Below, piece after piece: positions 34,463-43,387 of a stretch of 64,000 nucleotides of DNA. Each line of letters opens with the position of its first letter. Positions within the stretch are counted from its first letter, which is position 1. The DNA comes from Litoribacter ruber (GTDB lineage: Bacteria > Bacteroidota > Bacteroidia > Cytophagales > Cyclobacteriaceae): positions 124,001-188,000 of the forward strand of contig NZ_JAHBGI010000004.1 in the NCBI RefSeq assembly GCF_018500185.1. Reading direction: 5' to 3'. The notes beneath the pieces are model-generated. The model was not told where the DNA came from, did not search any database, and worked only from the letters and a program-made list of their open reading frames with translations. The position numbers and the translations under genes are program-made.

Positions 34463-35146
34463 ATGACTGCAAACACGCTGAAGTTTTTGAATACCCTTGC
34501 CCAAAATAATGAAAAGGGCTGGATGGATGAAAATCGGGACTGGTTCTTAGAGGTGAAAGAAGAGTTTTTGGAGAAAGTTGGGGATTTGCTAACAGGTCTG
34601 AAAAGACTCGATCCGGGTTTGGAAAGTCTTAACCCAAAGGACTGCGTGTTTCGGCAAAATAGGGATATACGATTCAGTCCTAATAAAATGCCTTACAAGA
34701 TTAACATGGCAGCCTATTTTTCCCGAGGGGGAAAAAAGTCGGTAGGGCCAGGATATTATTTACACCTTGAGCCGGAAGGGAGTTTTGTCGGGGGAGGGCT
34801 GTATCACCCGCCGGCCCCATTGCTGAAACAGGTGAGGCAGGAGATAGATTATTCAGGCAATGAACTAAAGGCAATCATGGATGAACCTGAATTTAAAAAA
34901 ACATTTGGCGGCTTATATGGCGAAAAGCTAAAGACCTCTCCAAGAGATTATGATCAGGATCATCAGCATATTGACCTTTTAAGGTATAAAAGCTTTGAGG
35001 TGATCACACGGATTCCTGATCAGGAAATCGAAAAAGGCACTACGGTGAAAATTGCCTTGGATACTTTCACCAAAATGCAGCCCTATATGGATTTTCTATA
35101 TAGGGCCACAGATGATGCGGAAAGTGGGGATGGGCTTTTGCTTTAG
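34463..35146 (+). CDS. DUF2461 domain protein
   Basis: The 227-residue protein has the pattern of the DUF2461/TIGR02453 family: FLNTLAQNNEKGWMDENRDWFL at the N-terminus, RFSPNKMPYKINMAAYFSRGG near residue 72 and GGGLYHPPAPLLKQVRQEI near 112. The function is unknown. It is cotranscribed with murF and ends in a 4-base overlap with the convergent HAD gene. Confidence 0.88.
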   Translation: MTANTLKFLNTLAQNNEKGWMDENRDWFLEVKEEFLEKVGDLLTGLKRLDPGLESLNPKDCVFRQNRDIRFSPNKMPYKINMAAYFSRGGKKSVGPGYYLHLEPEGSFVGGGLYHPPAPLLKQVRQEIDYSGNELKAIMDEPEFKKTFGGLYGEKLKTSPRDYDQDHQHIDLLRYKSFEVITRIPDQEIEKGTTVKIALDTFTKMQPYMDFLYRATDDAESGDGLLL

Positions 35147-35964
35147 CTAAGACAGTATTTTTCAATCATTTCCGCCACACCATCTTCAATGCTGGGAGTT
35201 GTGATTTCATTTGCGACGGCCTTCACTTCGGGTCTGGCGTTGCCAACTGCCACGCCATGGCCGACAGCCTGAAGCAAATCCATATCGTTATAATTGTCTC
35301 CAAAAGCCATGACTTCTGACATATCTATGTCGTAATTGAAGCTTAAAACATCTTTAAGCGCAGAAGCTTTGGATATTTTCTTGGGAGCAATCTCTATATA
35401 GGTATCCTTGGATCTATAAAGATGCACCTCTTGGCTAATGGTGTCGGTAAGTTGGTCAAATAGGGCCTGGATCTCTTCCGCTGGCCCCATGCACATGACT
35501 TTGTGGGCGCCACATCCTTTGTCATTCCAATGGTCAATAACGGAAGTAAATGGTTGGATGGAAGGAGAAACTTTTGTGTTTCGGATTTCCCTTTTAGTCC
35601 AAAAATCCATTCTTGGGGCAAACCAGTCATCTCGGCCATACAGACTGACATGGATGGCAGTGCCTTTTGAAAGGTTTTGGATTTTTTCGCAGATGTCCAA
35701 TGGGATGCAGACATCCCCCAATATCTGCCTGTCAGCAGAAAGGTAATGTACCACATATCCACCATTGTAACAAATGAGTGGGTTCTCGATTCTGTCCAGT
35801 ACCTTTTGAAGGTGGATCATGGCCGAGGGCATGCGTGAGGATGCTAATATGATTGGGAAATCTTTCGGAAGGCTTTGGATGGCCTGGATTGTTCGTTGGG
35901 AAATTTCTCTGTCTTTATTCAATAAAGTGCCGTCGATATCTGTGCAGATGGCTCTGATATTCAT
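35143..35964 (-). CDS. Cof-type HAD-IIB hydrolase
   Basis: The 273-residue protein has the HAD motifs: DIDGTLLNKD (motif I with nucleophile Asp), ASSRMPS (II), a Lys in the CAP-to-core segment, and GDNYNDMDLLQAVGHGVAVGNA (IV). IIB members dephosphorylate sugar phosphates, FMN or pyridoxal phosphate; the substrate is not readable. Confidence 0.92.
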   Translation of the reverse strand: MNIRAICTDIDGTLLNKDREISQRTIQAIQSLPKDFPIILASSRMPSAMIHLQKVLDRIENPLICYNGGYVVHYLSADRQILGDVCIPLDICEKIQNLSKGTAIHVSLYGRDDWFAPRMDFWTKREIRNTKVSPSIQPFTSVIDHWNDKGCGAHKVMCMGPAEEIQALFDQLTDTISQEVHLYRSKDTYIEIAPKKISKASALKDVLSFNYDIDMSEVMAFGDNYNDMDLLQAVGHGVAVGNARPEVKAVANEITTPSIEDGVAEMIEKYCLS

Positions 35965-36095
35965 TAGATAGTGGTTTGGTGGAAGCTGGTCACCCCCTTA
36001 ACATACATAGCGTGCAAAATAGTTTGATTTTTTTACTATTTCCAAATATGAGTGTAAGTATTTGGTAAATAAGTGGATAGGTTTTTGGGGTAGAC

Positions 36096-36128
36096 GAAAA
36101 AAAATAGCTTGTCAAATGACAAGCTATT
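36096..36128 (-). terminator. Terminator of tRNA-Ala
   Basis: A perfect hairpin with arms AATAGCTTGTCA and TGACAAGCTATT is followed on the minus strand by a U run from the A tract at 36097-36104. Confidence 0.85.
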
Positions 36129-36132
36129 GAAG

Positions 36133-36206
36133 TGGAGGATAACGGATTCGAACCGATGGCCTCTACACTGCCAGTGTAGCGCTCTAGCCAACTGAGCTAA
36201 TCCCCC
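36133..36206 (-). tRNA. tRNA-Ala (GGC)
   Basis: On the minus strand the cloverleaf has acceptor GGGGGAT with ATCCTCC (one G-T pair), D arm TTAGCTCAGTTGGCTAGAGC, anticodon arm CTACA-CTGGCAG-TGTAG with anticodon GGC, and T arm with TTCGAAT. CCA is not encoded. Confidence 0.93.
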
Positions 36207-36274
36207 GTTTTGTGAGTGCAAATATAGAGACTGTGATCAATTCCACAAAGGAATTGGGCTAAGTTTTTTAGAAA

Positions 36275-36895
36275 TTATTCAAGATTGTAATTCACTCTCG
36301 TGAGAATACTCCGCCCCAAGGTTACTTCGTCCGTGTATTCGAGTTCGCCTCCAATAGGGATGCCTCGGGCTATGGTGCTGACCTTGATGCCTTTCTCTTT
36401 TAACTTCCTGGTGATGAAAAAGGAAGTGGTGTCACCTTCCATCGTAGCACTTAGGGCCAAGATCACTTCCTGAACCGGTTCTGAGCCAAGTTGCTCATCG
36501 ATCCTATTTAATAATGAATCTATTTTCAACTCCTCTGGTCCGATTCCTTGAATTGGACTTATCACTCCTCCAAGGACATGGTATAGCCCGTTGTATTGGG
36601 AGGTGTTTTCAATGGCTAAGACATCCGGGATATCTTCCACCACGCAAATCGTTGATCTATCCCTTCGGGTGCCCAAGCAAATGGAGCAGATTTCCTGATC
36701 CGCTATGTTGTGGCACTTTTTACAATAATCGATCTCTGTGCGAAGCTTTGAAATGGCTGCAGTCAGGGATTGAGAAAAGGATTCGGGTTGTTTGAGAATA
36801 TGCAAAGTCAGGCGAAGGGCTGTCTTTTTGCCGATGCCAGGTAGGCGGCTTATTTCGCTGACTGCATCTTCGATAAGTTTGGACGGGAAGTTCAC
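36275..36895 (-). CDS. recR: Recombination protein RecR
   Basis: The 206-residue protein has the N-terminal helix-hairpin-helix (SRLPGIGKKTALRL), a Cys4 zinc finger (Cys58, 61, 70, 73) and a Toprim domain (CVVEDIPDVLAIE, then YHVLGGVISPIQGIGPEEL). It acts with RecO and RecF in loading RecA at gaps. Length is usual. The clpS gene lies 11 bases upstream on the same strand. Confidence 0.96.
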   Translation of the reverse strand: MNFPSKLIEDAVSEISRLPGIGKKTALRLTLHILKQPESFSQSLTAAISKLRTEIDYCKKCHNIADQEICSICLGTRRDRSTICVVEDIPDVLAIENTSQYNGLYHVLGGVISPIQGIGPEELKIDSLLNRIDEQLGSEPVQEVILALSATMEGDTTSFFITRKLKEKGIKVSTIARGIPIGGELEYTDEVTLGRSILTRVNYNLE

Positions 36896-36905
36896 TCGGT
36901 TGATG

Positions 36906-37193
36906 TTATACTATGGCCGCCTGAATGCCGGCATCCAGGATTGATTCGCACATGGGCTTCAATTTGGAACGGCTGCCTTTCTTCACGGCGCATTGCCCTT
37001 TGTAATGAATGATTAGGGTACATTGCTCTGCTTGCTCTTGTGAATGCTTGCAGACTTTGATCAAAACCTTCGAAACATGCTCAAAGGTGTTCACGTCATC
37101 ATTGAATACCACAAGGTCATACTCCTCTTTGTCCACTAAGTCTTCTATCAAGACTTCTACTTCTTCTTCTAAGGTATGTTCTAAAGGTTTCAT
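36906..37193 (-). CDS. clpS: ATP-dependent Clp protease adaptor ClpS
   Basis: The 95-residue protein has the ClpS core: YDLVVFNDDVNTFEHVSKVLIKVC (residues 25-48), then QAEQCTLIIHYKGQCAVKKG. The NDD and HxxV-type residues bind N-degron substrates and the N-terminal tail contacts ClpA/C. It is cotranscribed with recR. Confidence 0.93.
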   Translation of the reverse strand: MKPLEHTLEEEVEVLIEDLVDKEEYDLVVFNDDVNTFEHVSKVLIKVCKHSQEQAEQCTLIIHYKGQCAVKKGSRSKLKPMCESILDAGIQAAIV

Positions 37194-37367
37194 ATCAATT
37201 GTTAGGGTTTTTCTGGTGCTCCATATTTACGTTGCAAAAATCGGGCAGTTCTCCCCATTTTCAGTGATTTTGTGGGCTTTAGGATTAATCATTTCCCATT
37301 GATCACTATTGAGTTTTGCAAAGTTAATAATTATAGACAATTTTAACGCTGTTTATAATATTACAGT

Positions 37368-38828
37368 ATGGATTCCACTTCAGTTCTAATAGTCATAACC
37401 GCATATTTTTTCCTCTTGTTCCTTATCTCCTGGTTTACCAGCAGAAAGGTCACCGCCGATACCTTTTTTACTGGGGACAGGCAGTCTCCGTGGTTTTTGG
37501 TGGCTTTTGGGATGATTGGCGCTTCCTTGTCCGGGGTGACTTTTATTTCTGTTCCAGGAGAGGTGGGGAATACCAACTTCTACTATTTTCAAGTAGTTTT
37601 GGGTTATACACTGGGCTATGCAGTGATTGCCCTTGTTTTGCTGCCCTTGTATTATAAGCTCAATCTGGTTTCTATTTATGCCTATTTGGAGCAAAGGTTC
37701 GGCTTTTGGTCTTATAAAACTGGGGCGTTTTTCTTCATACTGTCCAGGACTTTGGGCTCCTCCATTAGGGTGTTTTTGGTTGCAGGAGTTTTGCAATTAA
37801 TCTTGTTTGACAACTGGGGGATACCGTTTTGGGTTTCGGTATTGATTACGGTTGGCTTGATTTGGCTTTATACCCACAAAGGGGGGATCAAAACAGTGGT
37901 GTGGACTGATACGTTACAGACCTTTTTTATGCTGGCAGCTATTGGGGTGAGTATTTACCTGGTAGCAAAGGATCTAAATATTTCTGGTTTAGGCGACCTG
38001 GTGGATAGGGTGGGGACCGACCGGCGTTCTGAGATTTTCAATTGGGACTGGCAGGCCGGCACTAATTTTTTCAAGCAGTTTTTGGCGGGTGCATTTATCA
38101 CCATCGTGATGACGGGCCTGGATCAGGACATGATGCAGAAAAACCTCACCTGCCGAAACCTCGGGGATGCCCAGAAGAACATGTTCTGGTTTACCATTAT
38201 CCTGGTTTTTGTCAATTTGATGATTTTGGTTCTGGGCGTATTGCTTTACCTTTACACAGAAACGAACGGCATAGAGATGCCATTGAGGTCAGATGATCTC
38301 TATCCATTCCTTGCCACCCAGCATTTCACTGCTTTTGCAGGGATTATCTTCGTGCTGGGTATCACGGCAGCCGCCTATTCCAGTGCTGATTCCACACTGA
38401 CGGCCCTTACTACTTCCTTCTGCTATGACTTTTTAGAAATAGAGAAGAACTATGAAAAGGAAAAGCAATACACTATCAGAAAGAAGGTCCATCTTGCCTT
38501 TACGGGCCTGATGTTTTTGGTGATTTTGATCTTCAGATGGATCAATGATCAAAGCGTAATCAATGCAGTATTTACCATCGCTGGCTATACCTATGGGCCG
38601 TTGTTGGGACTGTATGCATTTGGTTTGTTTACCAAATGGCAGGTCAATGATAAGATGGTGCCATACCTTGCAGTGGCAGCCCCATCCCTAGCCTTTATTA
38701 TCAGTATGAACTCCGAAGCTTGGCTTGCAGGTTACAAGTTCGGATTTGAAATATTAATCCTTAACGGATTGCTGATGTTTGCCGGCCTGATGGCGGCAAG
38801 AAAGAAGAGTAAAAAGGTAAAGGTTTAA
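37368..38828 (+). CDS. Sodium:solute symporter (SSS family)
   Basis: The 486-residue protein has about thirteen membrane segments and the SSS hallmark near residue 55-75 (GMIGASLSGVTFISVPGEVG) as well as GITAAAYSSADSTLTALTTS near 335, which includes the Na+ site Ser residues. It is a cytoplasmic-membrane Na+ cotransporter with unknown substrate (sugar, sialic acid or similar). The end overlaps the convergent regulator gene by 4 bases. Confidence 0.93.
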   Translation: MDSTSVLIVITAYFFLLFLISWFTSRKVTADTFFTGDRQSPWFLVAFGMIGASLSGVTFISVPGEVGNTNFYYFQVVLGYTLGYAVIALVLLPLYYKLNLVSIYAYLEQRFGFWSYKTGAFFFILSRTLGSSIRVFLVAGVLQLILFDNWGIPFWVSVLITVGLIWLYTHKGGIKTVVWTDTLQTFFMLAAIGVSIYLVAKDLNISGLGDLVDRVGTDRRSEIFNWDWQAGTNFFKQFLAGAFITIVMTGLDQDMMQKNLTCRNLGDAQKNMFWFTIILVFVNLMILVLGVLLYLYTETNGIEMPLRSDDLYPFLATQHFTAFAGIIFVLGITAAAYSSADSTLTALTTSFCYDFLEIEKNYEKEKQYTIRKKVHLAFTGLMFLVILIFRWINDQSVINAVFTIAGYTYGPLLGLYAFGLFTKWQVNDKMVPYLAVAAPSLAFIISMNSEAWLAGYKFGFEILILNGLLMFAGLMAARKKSKKVKV

Positions 38829-39190
38829 AGCTCCTCCTTACTCATCAATTCGTTGATCTTTTTGAGTCTTTTGATATTATTTTCCAGCTTTTCATTGCTG
38901 CCGTCAAGTTCGACAAGTACCGAAATGTGGTGTCCGTTGGAGCTGCCGCCTTCCACATTGCCCGCAATTGTGGGGGATACGGAGATGAGGTCTTGCACAT
39001 CTACTTGATAAAGTTCTGCTAGCTTGATGGCGTCTTCCATTTTGAGGTTGGAACGACCCTGTTCGTACCTAGAATAGGCAGTATAATCCTTCTTGCCCAA
39101 AAATTCCGCGATGTATTCCTGGGTGTAACCTCTTAAAACTCTGTGTTTTCGTAGGTTCTCTGCTATATGGCTCTTAAGTTCTTTTTCCAT
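38825..39190 (-). CDS. XRE family transcriptional regulator
   Basis: The start at 39190 (MEKELKSHIAENLRKHRVLRGYTQEYIAEFLG) leaves a 121-residue protein. A HTH_3 domain is at residues 9-60, with YSRYEQGRSNLKMEDAIKLAELY as its second part. The C-terminal half is charged and may form a coiled coil. The target is unknown. Confidence 0.88.
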   Translation of the reverse strand: MEKELKSHIAENLRKHRVLRGYTQEYIAEFLGKKDYTAYSRYEQGRSNLKMEDAIKLAELYQVDVQDLISVSPTIAGNVEGGSSNGHHISVLVELDGSNEKLENNIKRLKKINELMSKEEL

Positions 39191-39360
39191 GTTTTCTATA
39201 GATTTTGACTTATTAGACACATAAACAAAAACCATACTTAAAAAGCTATGATATGAAGAAATTTTTACTAAATTTTTGTATTTGCAGAGTTTTTATAGGT
39301 AAATGTAAAATAAACTTTCATAATTCTACTTTAAATACGGCCTCAAGACTTGTCTCTGGA

Positions 39361-39699
39361 TCATATTTCGCCCTCTAGAGAAGCGGGGTCCCAAAAATGT
39401 TTCTCAAAGTCTACAATTTGATCATTTTCCACATTTACACCCTCTGCTTTCAGTAATGTTTCCATAGCAGTTGGGGTGGGAAAATGATGCTTTCCTGTTA
39501 GTTGCCCATTTCTGTTGACTACCCGATGGGCGGGCACGTTTTCCGTGTGGGAGGCATTCATGGCGTAGCCCACTACTCTTGCTCCGCTCCCCAGCCCGAG
39601 TGCTTTGGCTATGGATCCGTAAGTGGTCACCCGGCCTTCCGGAATCAGCCGGACCAGTTCATAGATATTGGCGTAAAGGTTTTCCTTATTGGATTTCAT
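39361..39699 (-). CDS. Alkyltransferase-like protein (MGMT family, no active Cys)
   Basis: The 112-residue protein resembles the C-terminal domain of O6-methylguanine methyltransferase (IPEGRVTTYGSIAKALG, SGARVVGYAMN). The active site PCHR reads PAHR, so it cannot accept alkyl groups. Such ATL proteins bind alkylated bases and pass them to nucleotide excision repair. It overlaps the MscS gene by 14 bases. Confidence 0.92.
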   Translation of the reverse strand: MKSNKENLYANIYELVRLIPEGRVTTYGSIAKALGLGSGARVVGYAMNASHTENVPAHRVVNRNGQLTGKHHFPTPTAMETLLKAEGVNVENDQIVDFEKHFWDPASLEGEI

Positions 39700-40576
39700 T
39701 GCTTAGCTCGATTATCTTTTGGTTGACCTTCCTCTTTATGATCCGCTCGGTCTGCTTTTCGTTGTTGTTGAGCAAAAACTGGCATTTGAGCTTTACTGCG
39801 TCTTTTTGGATATGTACAGTTTTCATGCTAAAAGAATTTGCCGTAACCTCCTCTTCAAATTGATTCAGGGTTTCGCGCAGCTCCTGCTCAAAGTGATCCA
39901 GATTCAGTTTCCCCGGCTTTACCTCAAATTCAAAGCTCAATTTTTTGATATACTGTCTGCTATGGTTGATCACCTGGCTGGTCAGTACCGTATTGTTTGG
40001 GATCATTACCACGTCATCATCCTCGTTGAGCAATACCAGGTTGATAAGGGTGACGTCGAGGATTTTGCCCTTTTGGTCGCCGATCTTCACGTTATCCCCA
40101 AGAGTCAATTGGTCAGAAAACATGATGATCAGACCGTTGATCATGTTGGTGATGTAATCTTTGGAAAGAAGGGCGATCGCCGCCGCCACAATGGTGATGC
40201 TGGTGAAGAAGGTAAAAGGGTTGATCCCGAAAAGCAGCATCAGCGATATCAGGAAAATGATCCCATTGAGAATGCTGGCTATTCGGTTGACTCCAAGTAC
40301 AAAGTTGGTGTGGAGGCTTTGGAGGTGGTGTTTTCTCAGGTAGAAGCGCACCAAAACCATCCGGCCCAGTGAAATCAGGATGTTACTGGCCAAAAAGAAG
40401 GTGGCAGCCTCATATATTCTGTGAACAGTCCCTTTGATTTCCTCAGTGGGGAAATTGATAATGCGTGCAAAAAACTCCCCGTACACAAATAAAAGCACAT
40501 ATATTAGTACTTTGACCAAAAATACCCTGCGCTTATGTTTTTCCCGTACTTGGATTTGGGACTTCTGATTCTCCAT
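39686..40576 (-). CDS. Small-type MscS mechanosensitive channel
   Basis: The 296-residue protein has about four membrane helices, followed by the MscS beta domain (SDQLTLGDNVKIGDQKGKILDVTLINLVLL, IPNNTVLTSQVINHSRQYIKKL). In the pore helix, AAAIALLSKDYITNMINGLI is the canonical segment. Cytoplasmic-membrane tension release channel. Cotranscribed with the ATL gene. Confidence 0.9.
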   Translation of the reverse strand: MENQKSQIQVREKHKRRVFLVKVLIYVLLFVYGEFFARIINFPTEEIKGTVHRIYEAATFFLASNILISLGRMVLVRFYLRKHHLQSLHTNFVLGVNRIASILNGIIFLISLMLLFGINPFTFFTSITIVAAAIALLSKDYITNMINGLIIMFSDQLTLGDNVKIGDQKGKILDVTLINLVLLNEDDDVVMIPNNTVLTSQVINHSRQYIKKLSFEFEVKPGKLNLDHFEQELRETLNQFEEEVTANSFSMKTVHIQKDAVKLKCQFLLNNNEKQTERIIKRKVNQKIIELSNEIQ

Positions 40577-40746
40577 TCAGTTTAGATAGGTTGTATTTGG
40601 CACAAAGATAAAGGATGATCTTTAATAATTGGAAATTGAACTTTGCGGGTATTGTGGTTCAATTGTCGGTAAGTTTTGTAAATTTGAATAATGGATACTG
40701 CTGTTTCAAAACTTTACGGCAGATTTTTAAATCATACAAATAAAAG

Positions 40747-41427
40747 ATGGACAGAAATATTATCATTTCCGGAGCAGCGGGCAATTTGGGCAAATCAGTA
40801 GTTGAAAAATTCAAGAGAGAGGGCTTTAAGGTAATCGCAGTAGTGGAGCCTGACAGCGAGCATGAGCTGGAGGAGGTAGTGGATGATATTTATGAAGTGG
40901 ACGTGACAGACGAGTCTGCAATGCTGGATTTTTCAAAGGAAATTAGCCTTCAATATGGAGAAATCAACACCATCGCCATGCTGGTGGGTGGTTTTGCTTT
41001 TGGCGGTTTTGAAAGCACCTCCCAGGCAGATGTGGAAAGCATGATCAAGCTGAATTTTTTCAGTGCCTTTAATATGGTTAAATATTTTCTCCCAAGCATG
41101 AAAAAAGCCAACCAAGGCAACTTCCTTTTCGTTGGAGCAAGGCCGGCCCTTCAGCCTGAAGATGGAAAGGATGTGGTGGCATATGCTTTGAGTAAAGGGT
41201 TGGTGATTCAGCTGGCCGACTTGGTAGCCCAAGAATGCCGTGACCTAAAAGTAAGGTCTCACGTGTTTGTGCCAAGTATCATCGACACTCCCCAAAACCG
41301 TGAGGCGATGCCCGATGGGGATTTTGAGGAATGGGTGAGCGCTTATGACATTGCCGAAGCGATGCATTATGCGGCTACTAATAAGGCTTTGAGAAATATG
41401 ACCTTCAAACTCTATGGAGGAGTTTAA
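40747..41427 (+). CDS. Short-chain dehydrogenase/reductase
   Basis: The 226-residue enzyme has an NAD(P) loop GAAGNLGKSV (residues 9-18) and the catalytic YALSK (Tyr and Lys). The Ser position reads in FVGARPAL, as in quinoid dihydropteridine reductase-like SDRs. The substrate is unknown. A TAAATTTG -7 box at 40679-40686 provides a promoter. Confidence 0.88.
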   Translation: MDRNIIISGAAGNLGKSVVEKFKREGFKVIAVVEPDSEHELEEVVDDIYEVDVTDESAMLDFSKEISLQYGEINTIAMLVGGFAFGGFESTSQADVESMIKLNFFSAFNMVKYFLPSMKKANQGNFLFVGARPALQPEDGKDVVAYALSKGLVIQLADLVAQECRDLKVRSHVFVPSIIDTPQNREAMPDGDFEEWVSAYDIAEAMHYAATNKALRNMTFKLYGGV

Positions 41428-41443
41428 TTAATACCTACTATCT

Positions 41444-42130
41444 ATGAAAAAAATCACTTTATTGCTCTTTTGTGCAATCCTGGCCTCCGTGCAGGCGATG
41501 GCACAAACCAGTGAGGACACCCGCAAGTTGCAGGGATTTAACAGTGTGAAAATTTCCAACGCCATTGAGGCTGAACTCGAAAAAGGCGATCGAAACGAAA
41601 TCCACATCCTAGCCAGTGGAGTGGATTTGGATAAGGTGGAAACTAATGTTTCTGACCGGACCTTGGAAGTTAAGCTAGGAAGAGGAAATTTTAGATCCAC
41701 TTCTGTAAAAGTGAAGATCACTTACACGGACCTTGACCAGGTGGAAGCTAGTTCCAGTTCAAGAGTATTTGTAAAAGATCCCATGGATGCCAAAAATATC
41801 CGGATCACGGCAGCCACCAGTAGCTATGTAGAAGCACGGGTAAATGCCCAGTACTTGAAATTGGATGCTGCTTCGAATGCGAAGATTTACGTAAGAGGAA
41901 CAGCTGAGAATCTGGATCTTCGTTCGGTGACAAGCGGTGATATCAATGCCAAGGACTTGGAAGTGCAGCATGCGGAGGTTTTTGCCAATACAGCTGGAAA
42001 AGCTGAGTTTGTGGTCAAAGAATCTTTAAAAGGTAGCGCTGCGACTGGGGCAAAGATCATTTACCATGGTGATCCCAGGCAGTTGGAAGTGAAAGAAAAT
42101 ACAGCGGGGTCATTTAGCCAAAAGAAATGA
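41444..42130 (+). CDS. DUF2807 (GIN domain) exported protein
   Basis: The 228-residue protein has a signal peptide (ending near AMAQ) and the GIN domain pattern: LQGFNSVKISNAIEAELEKGDRNEI, then LEVKLGRGNF and repeated VEASSSSRVFV-type strands forming a right-handed beta helix. Family members are envelope proteins of unknown function (putative autotransporter adhesin head). It overlaps the next gene by 4 bases. Confidence 0.88.
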   Translation: MKKITLLLFCAILASVQAMAQTSEDTRKLQGFNSVKISNAIEAELEKGDRNEIHILASGVDLDKVETNVSDRTLEVKLGRGNFRSTSVKVKITYTDLDQVEASSSSRVFVKDPMDAKNIRITAATSSYVEARVNAQYLKLDAASNAKIYVRGTAENLDLRSVTSGDINAKDLEVQHAEVFANTAGKAEFVVKESLKGSAATGAKIIYHGDPRQLEVKENTAGSFSQKK

Positions 42131-42582
42131 TCAGGACAGTTTTGGTAATTGCCATGATGATGATCAGCGGATTGTCAATTGGCCAGGAAAATTCAGAAAA
42201 GGCGGTCGAGAATACGATCGCCAAACTTTTTGACGGCATGAGAGATAAGGATCAGGCAGCGCTTGAGGCTGTCTTTCATGAAAAAGCTATCATGCACACC
42301 GTGACCGAAAACGGCGAGCAGGCTGCTTTGGGCGAAAATTCTGTACGTGATTTTGTCAACAGGATTGCCGTTACTCCGGCCGAGACGCGATTGGATGAGC
42401 GGATTCTGGAGTACCACATTCGAGTGGATGGTGAGATGGCTTCTGCCTGGACTCCCTATGAGTTTTATGTCAATGATTCCTTTTCCCACTGTGGGGTGAA
42501 TTCATTTCAGTTGATCAAAGAGAATGGAGATTGGAAAATCACTTATGTGATGGACACCCGAAGAAAAGTAGGCTGTCGTTAA
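42127..42582 (+). CDS. Exported NTF2-like/SnoaL-like protein
   Basis: The 151-residue protein has a short signal peptide (to about residue 19, LSIGQ) and an NTF2-like fold (VENTIAKLFDGMRDKDQAALEAVFHEKAIM, then ASAWTPYEFYVNDSFSHCGVNSFQLIKENGDWKITYV). The function is unknown. Cotranslated with the DUF2807 gene. Confidence 0.82.
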   Translation: MIRTVLVIAMMMISGLSIGQENSEKAVENTIAKLFDGMRDKDQAALEAVFHEKAIMHTVTENGEQAALGENSVRDFVNRIAVTPAETRLDERILEYHIRVDGEMASAWTPYEFYVNDSFSHCGVNSFQLIKENGDWKITYVMDTRRKVGCR

Positions 42583-42744
42583 TCAGCGGTAGTTGCGGTA
42601 AACCAACCCTATGATAAGGAGTTCGGCTAAAACAAAGGCAATGGCAAACACCATCTGGCCAGTATCATCCTGAATTGTGTTTTTGAACAATATGAAAGCG
42701 AGAAATACAACAATTCCCGCAATAAAACCGGTTTTGATTGACAT
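42583..42744 (-). CDS. Small two-span membrane protein
   Basis: The ATG at 42744 (MSIKTGFIAGIVVFLAFILF) gives 53 residues; the upstream part of the frame is not protein-like. Two membrane segments with a short charged loop (KNTIQDDTG) and a basic C-terminus (VYRNYR) are visible. Family not recognised. Confidence 0.55.
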   Translation of the reverse strand: MSIKTGFIAGIVVFLAFILFKNTIQDDTGQMVFAIAFVLAELLIIGLVYRNYR

Positions 42745-42934
42745 GCTGCAAAAGTAATAAAGAGGCTTCAATAGAAGTCTCTTTTCCTTTAATTTTTGCC
42801 CCCTCCCTATAAAGAAAGTAATTGGCCACAAAGGCCCCAAAGTTTTTATGAAGGGATACAAAGGCTATTTTGCGGAGATATTTTAAAATACATTTTTAAA
42901 AAGTGTCAAATAGGCGCCATTTAATCACCAAACC

Positions 42935-43387
42935 ATGCAAAACAAGAAACAGGCAATATTAGCAGCCCTGAAATCGACTTTGGAATCGAAAGTCAGTGAA
43001 GTCAAATCATCTCTACAGGCCTTGGATGACTCGGGGGAAGGGGAGACTAAAAGTAGCGCAGGTGACAAGTATGAAACTTCCAGGGAGATGATCAATCAGG
43101 AAAGGACCAAGTTTTCCCAAGTGTTGCAGGATTTGACTTCTCAACTTCAGGTGGTAAACAGTATTTCACTGGAATCGCAAAAAGAAAAAGTGGAACTGGG
43201 TGTGCTTGTGGAGCTCGATGGGATGACACTTATTATAAGTGTTCCTTTTGGAAAGCTCGACCTGGAGGGAGAACAGGTGTTTGCCGTGTCCATAAAAAGC
43301 CCCGTGGCCCAATCTTTATTAGGGAAAACCACGGGGGATGAAGTTTTGGTAAACAAAAAGAAAATGACGATTAAGACTCTTTGTTAA
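42935..43387 (+). CDS. GreA/GreB-like protein of unknown function
   Basis: The 150-residue protein has an N-terminal helical region with DKYETSREMINQERTKF and a C-terminal FKBP-like part ending in AVSIKSPVAQSLLGKTTGDEVLVNKKKMTI, which matches the GreA C-terminal motif (SPvAqaLlGk-GDev). The N-terminal coiled coil is shortened compared with transcript cleavage factors. Homologues are often misannotated as 3-oxoacyl-ACP synthase. The end overlaps the M56 gene. Confidence 0.75.
   Translation: MQNKKQAILAALKSTLESKVSEVKSSLQALDDSGEGETKSSAGDKYETSREMINQERTKFSQVLQDLTSQLQVVNSISLESQKEKVELGVLVELDGMTLIISVPFGKLDLEGEQVFAVSIKSPVAQSLLGKTTGDEVLVNKKKMTIKTLC

Noticed and set aside
36036-36221. A minus-strand 61-codon frame
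   Set aside because: It is a translation of tRNA-Ala and its terminator.
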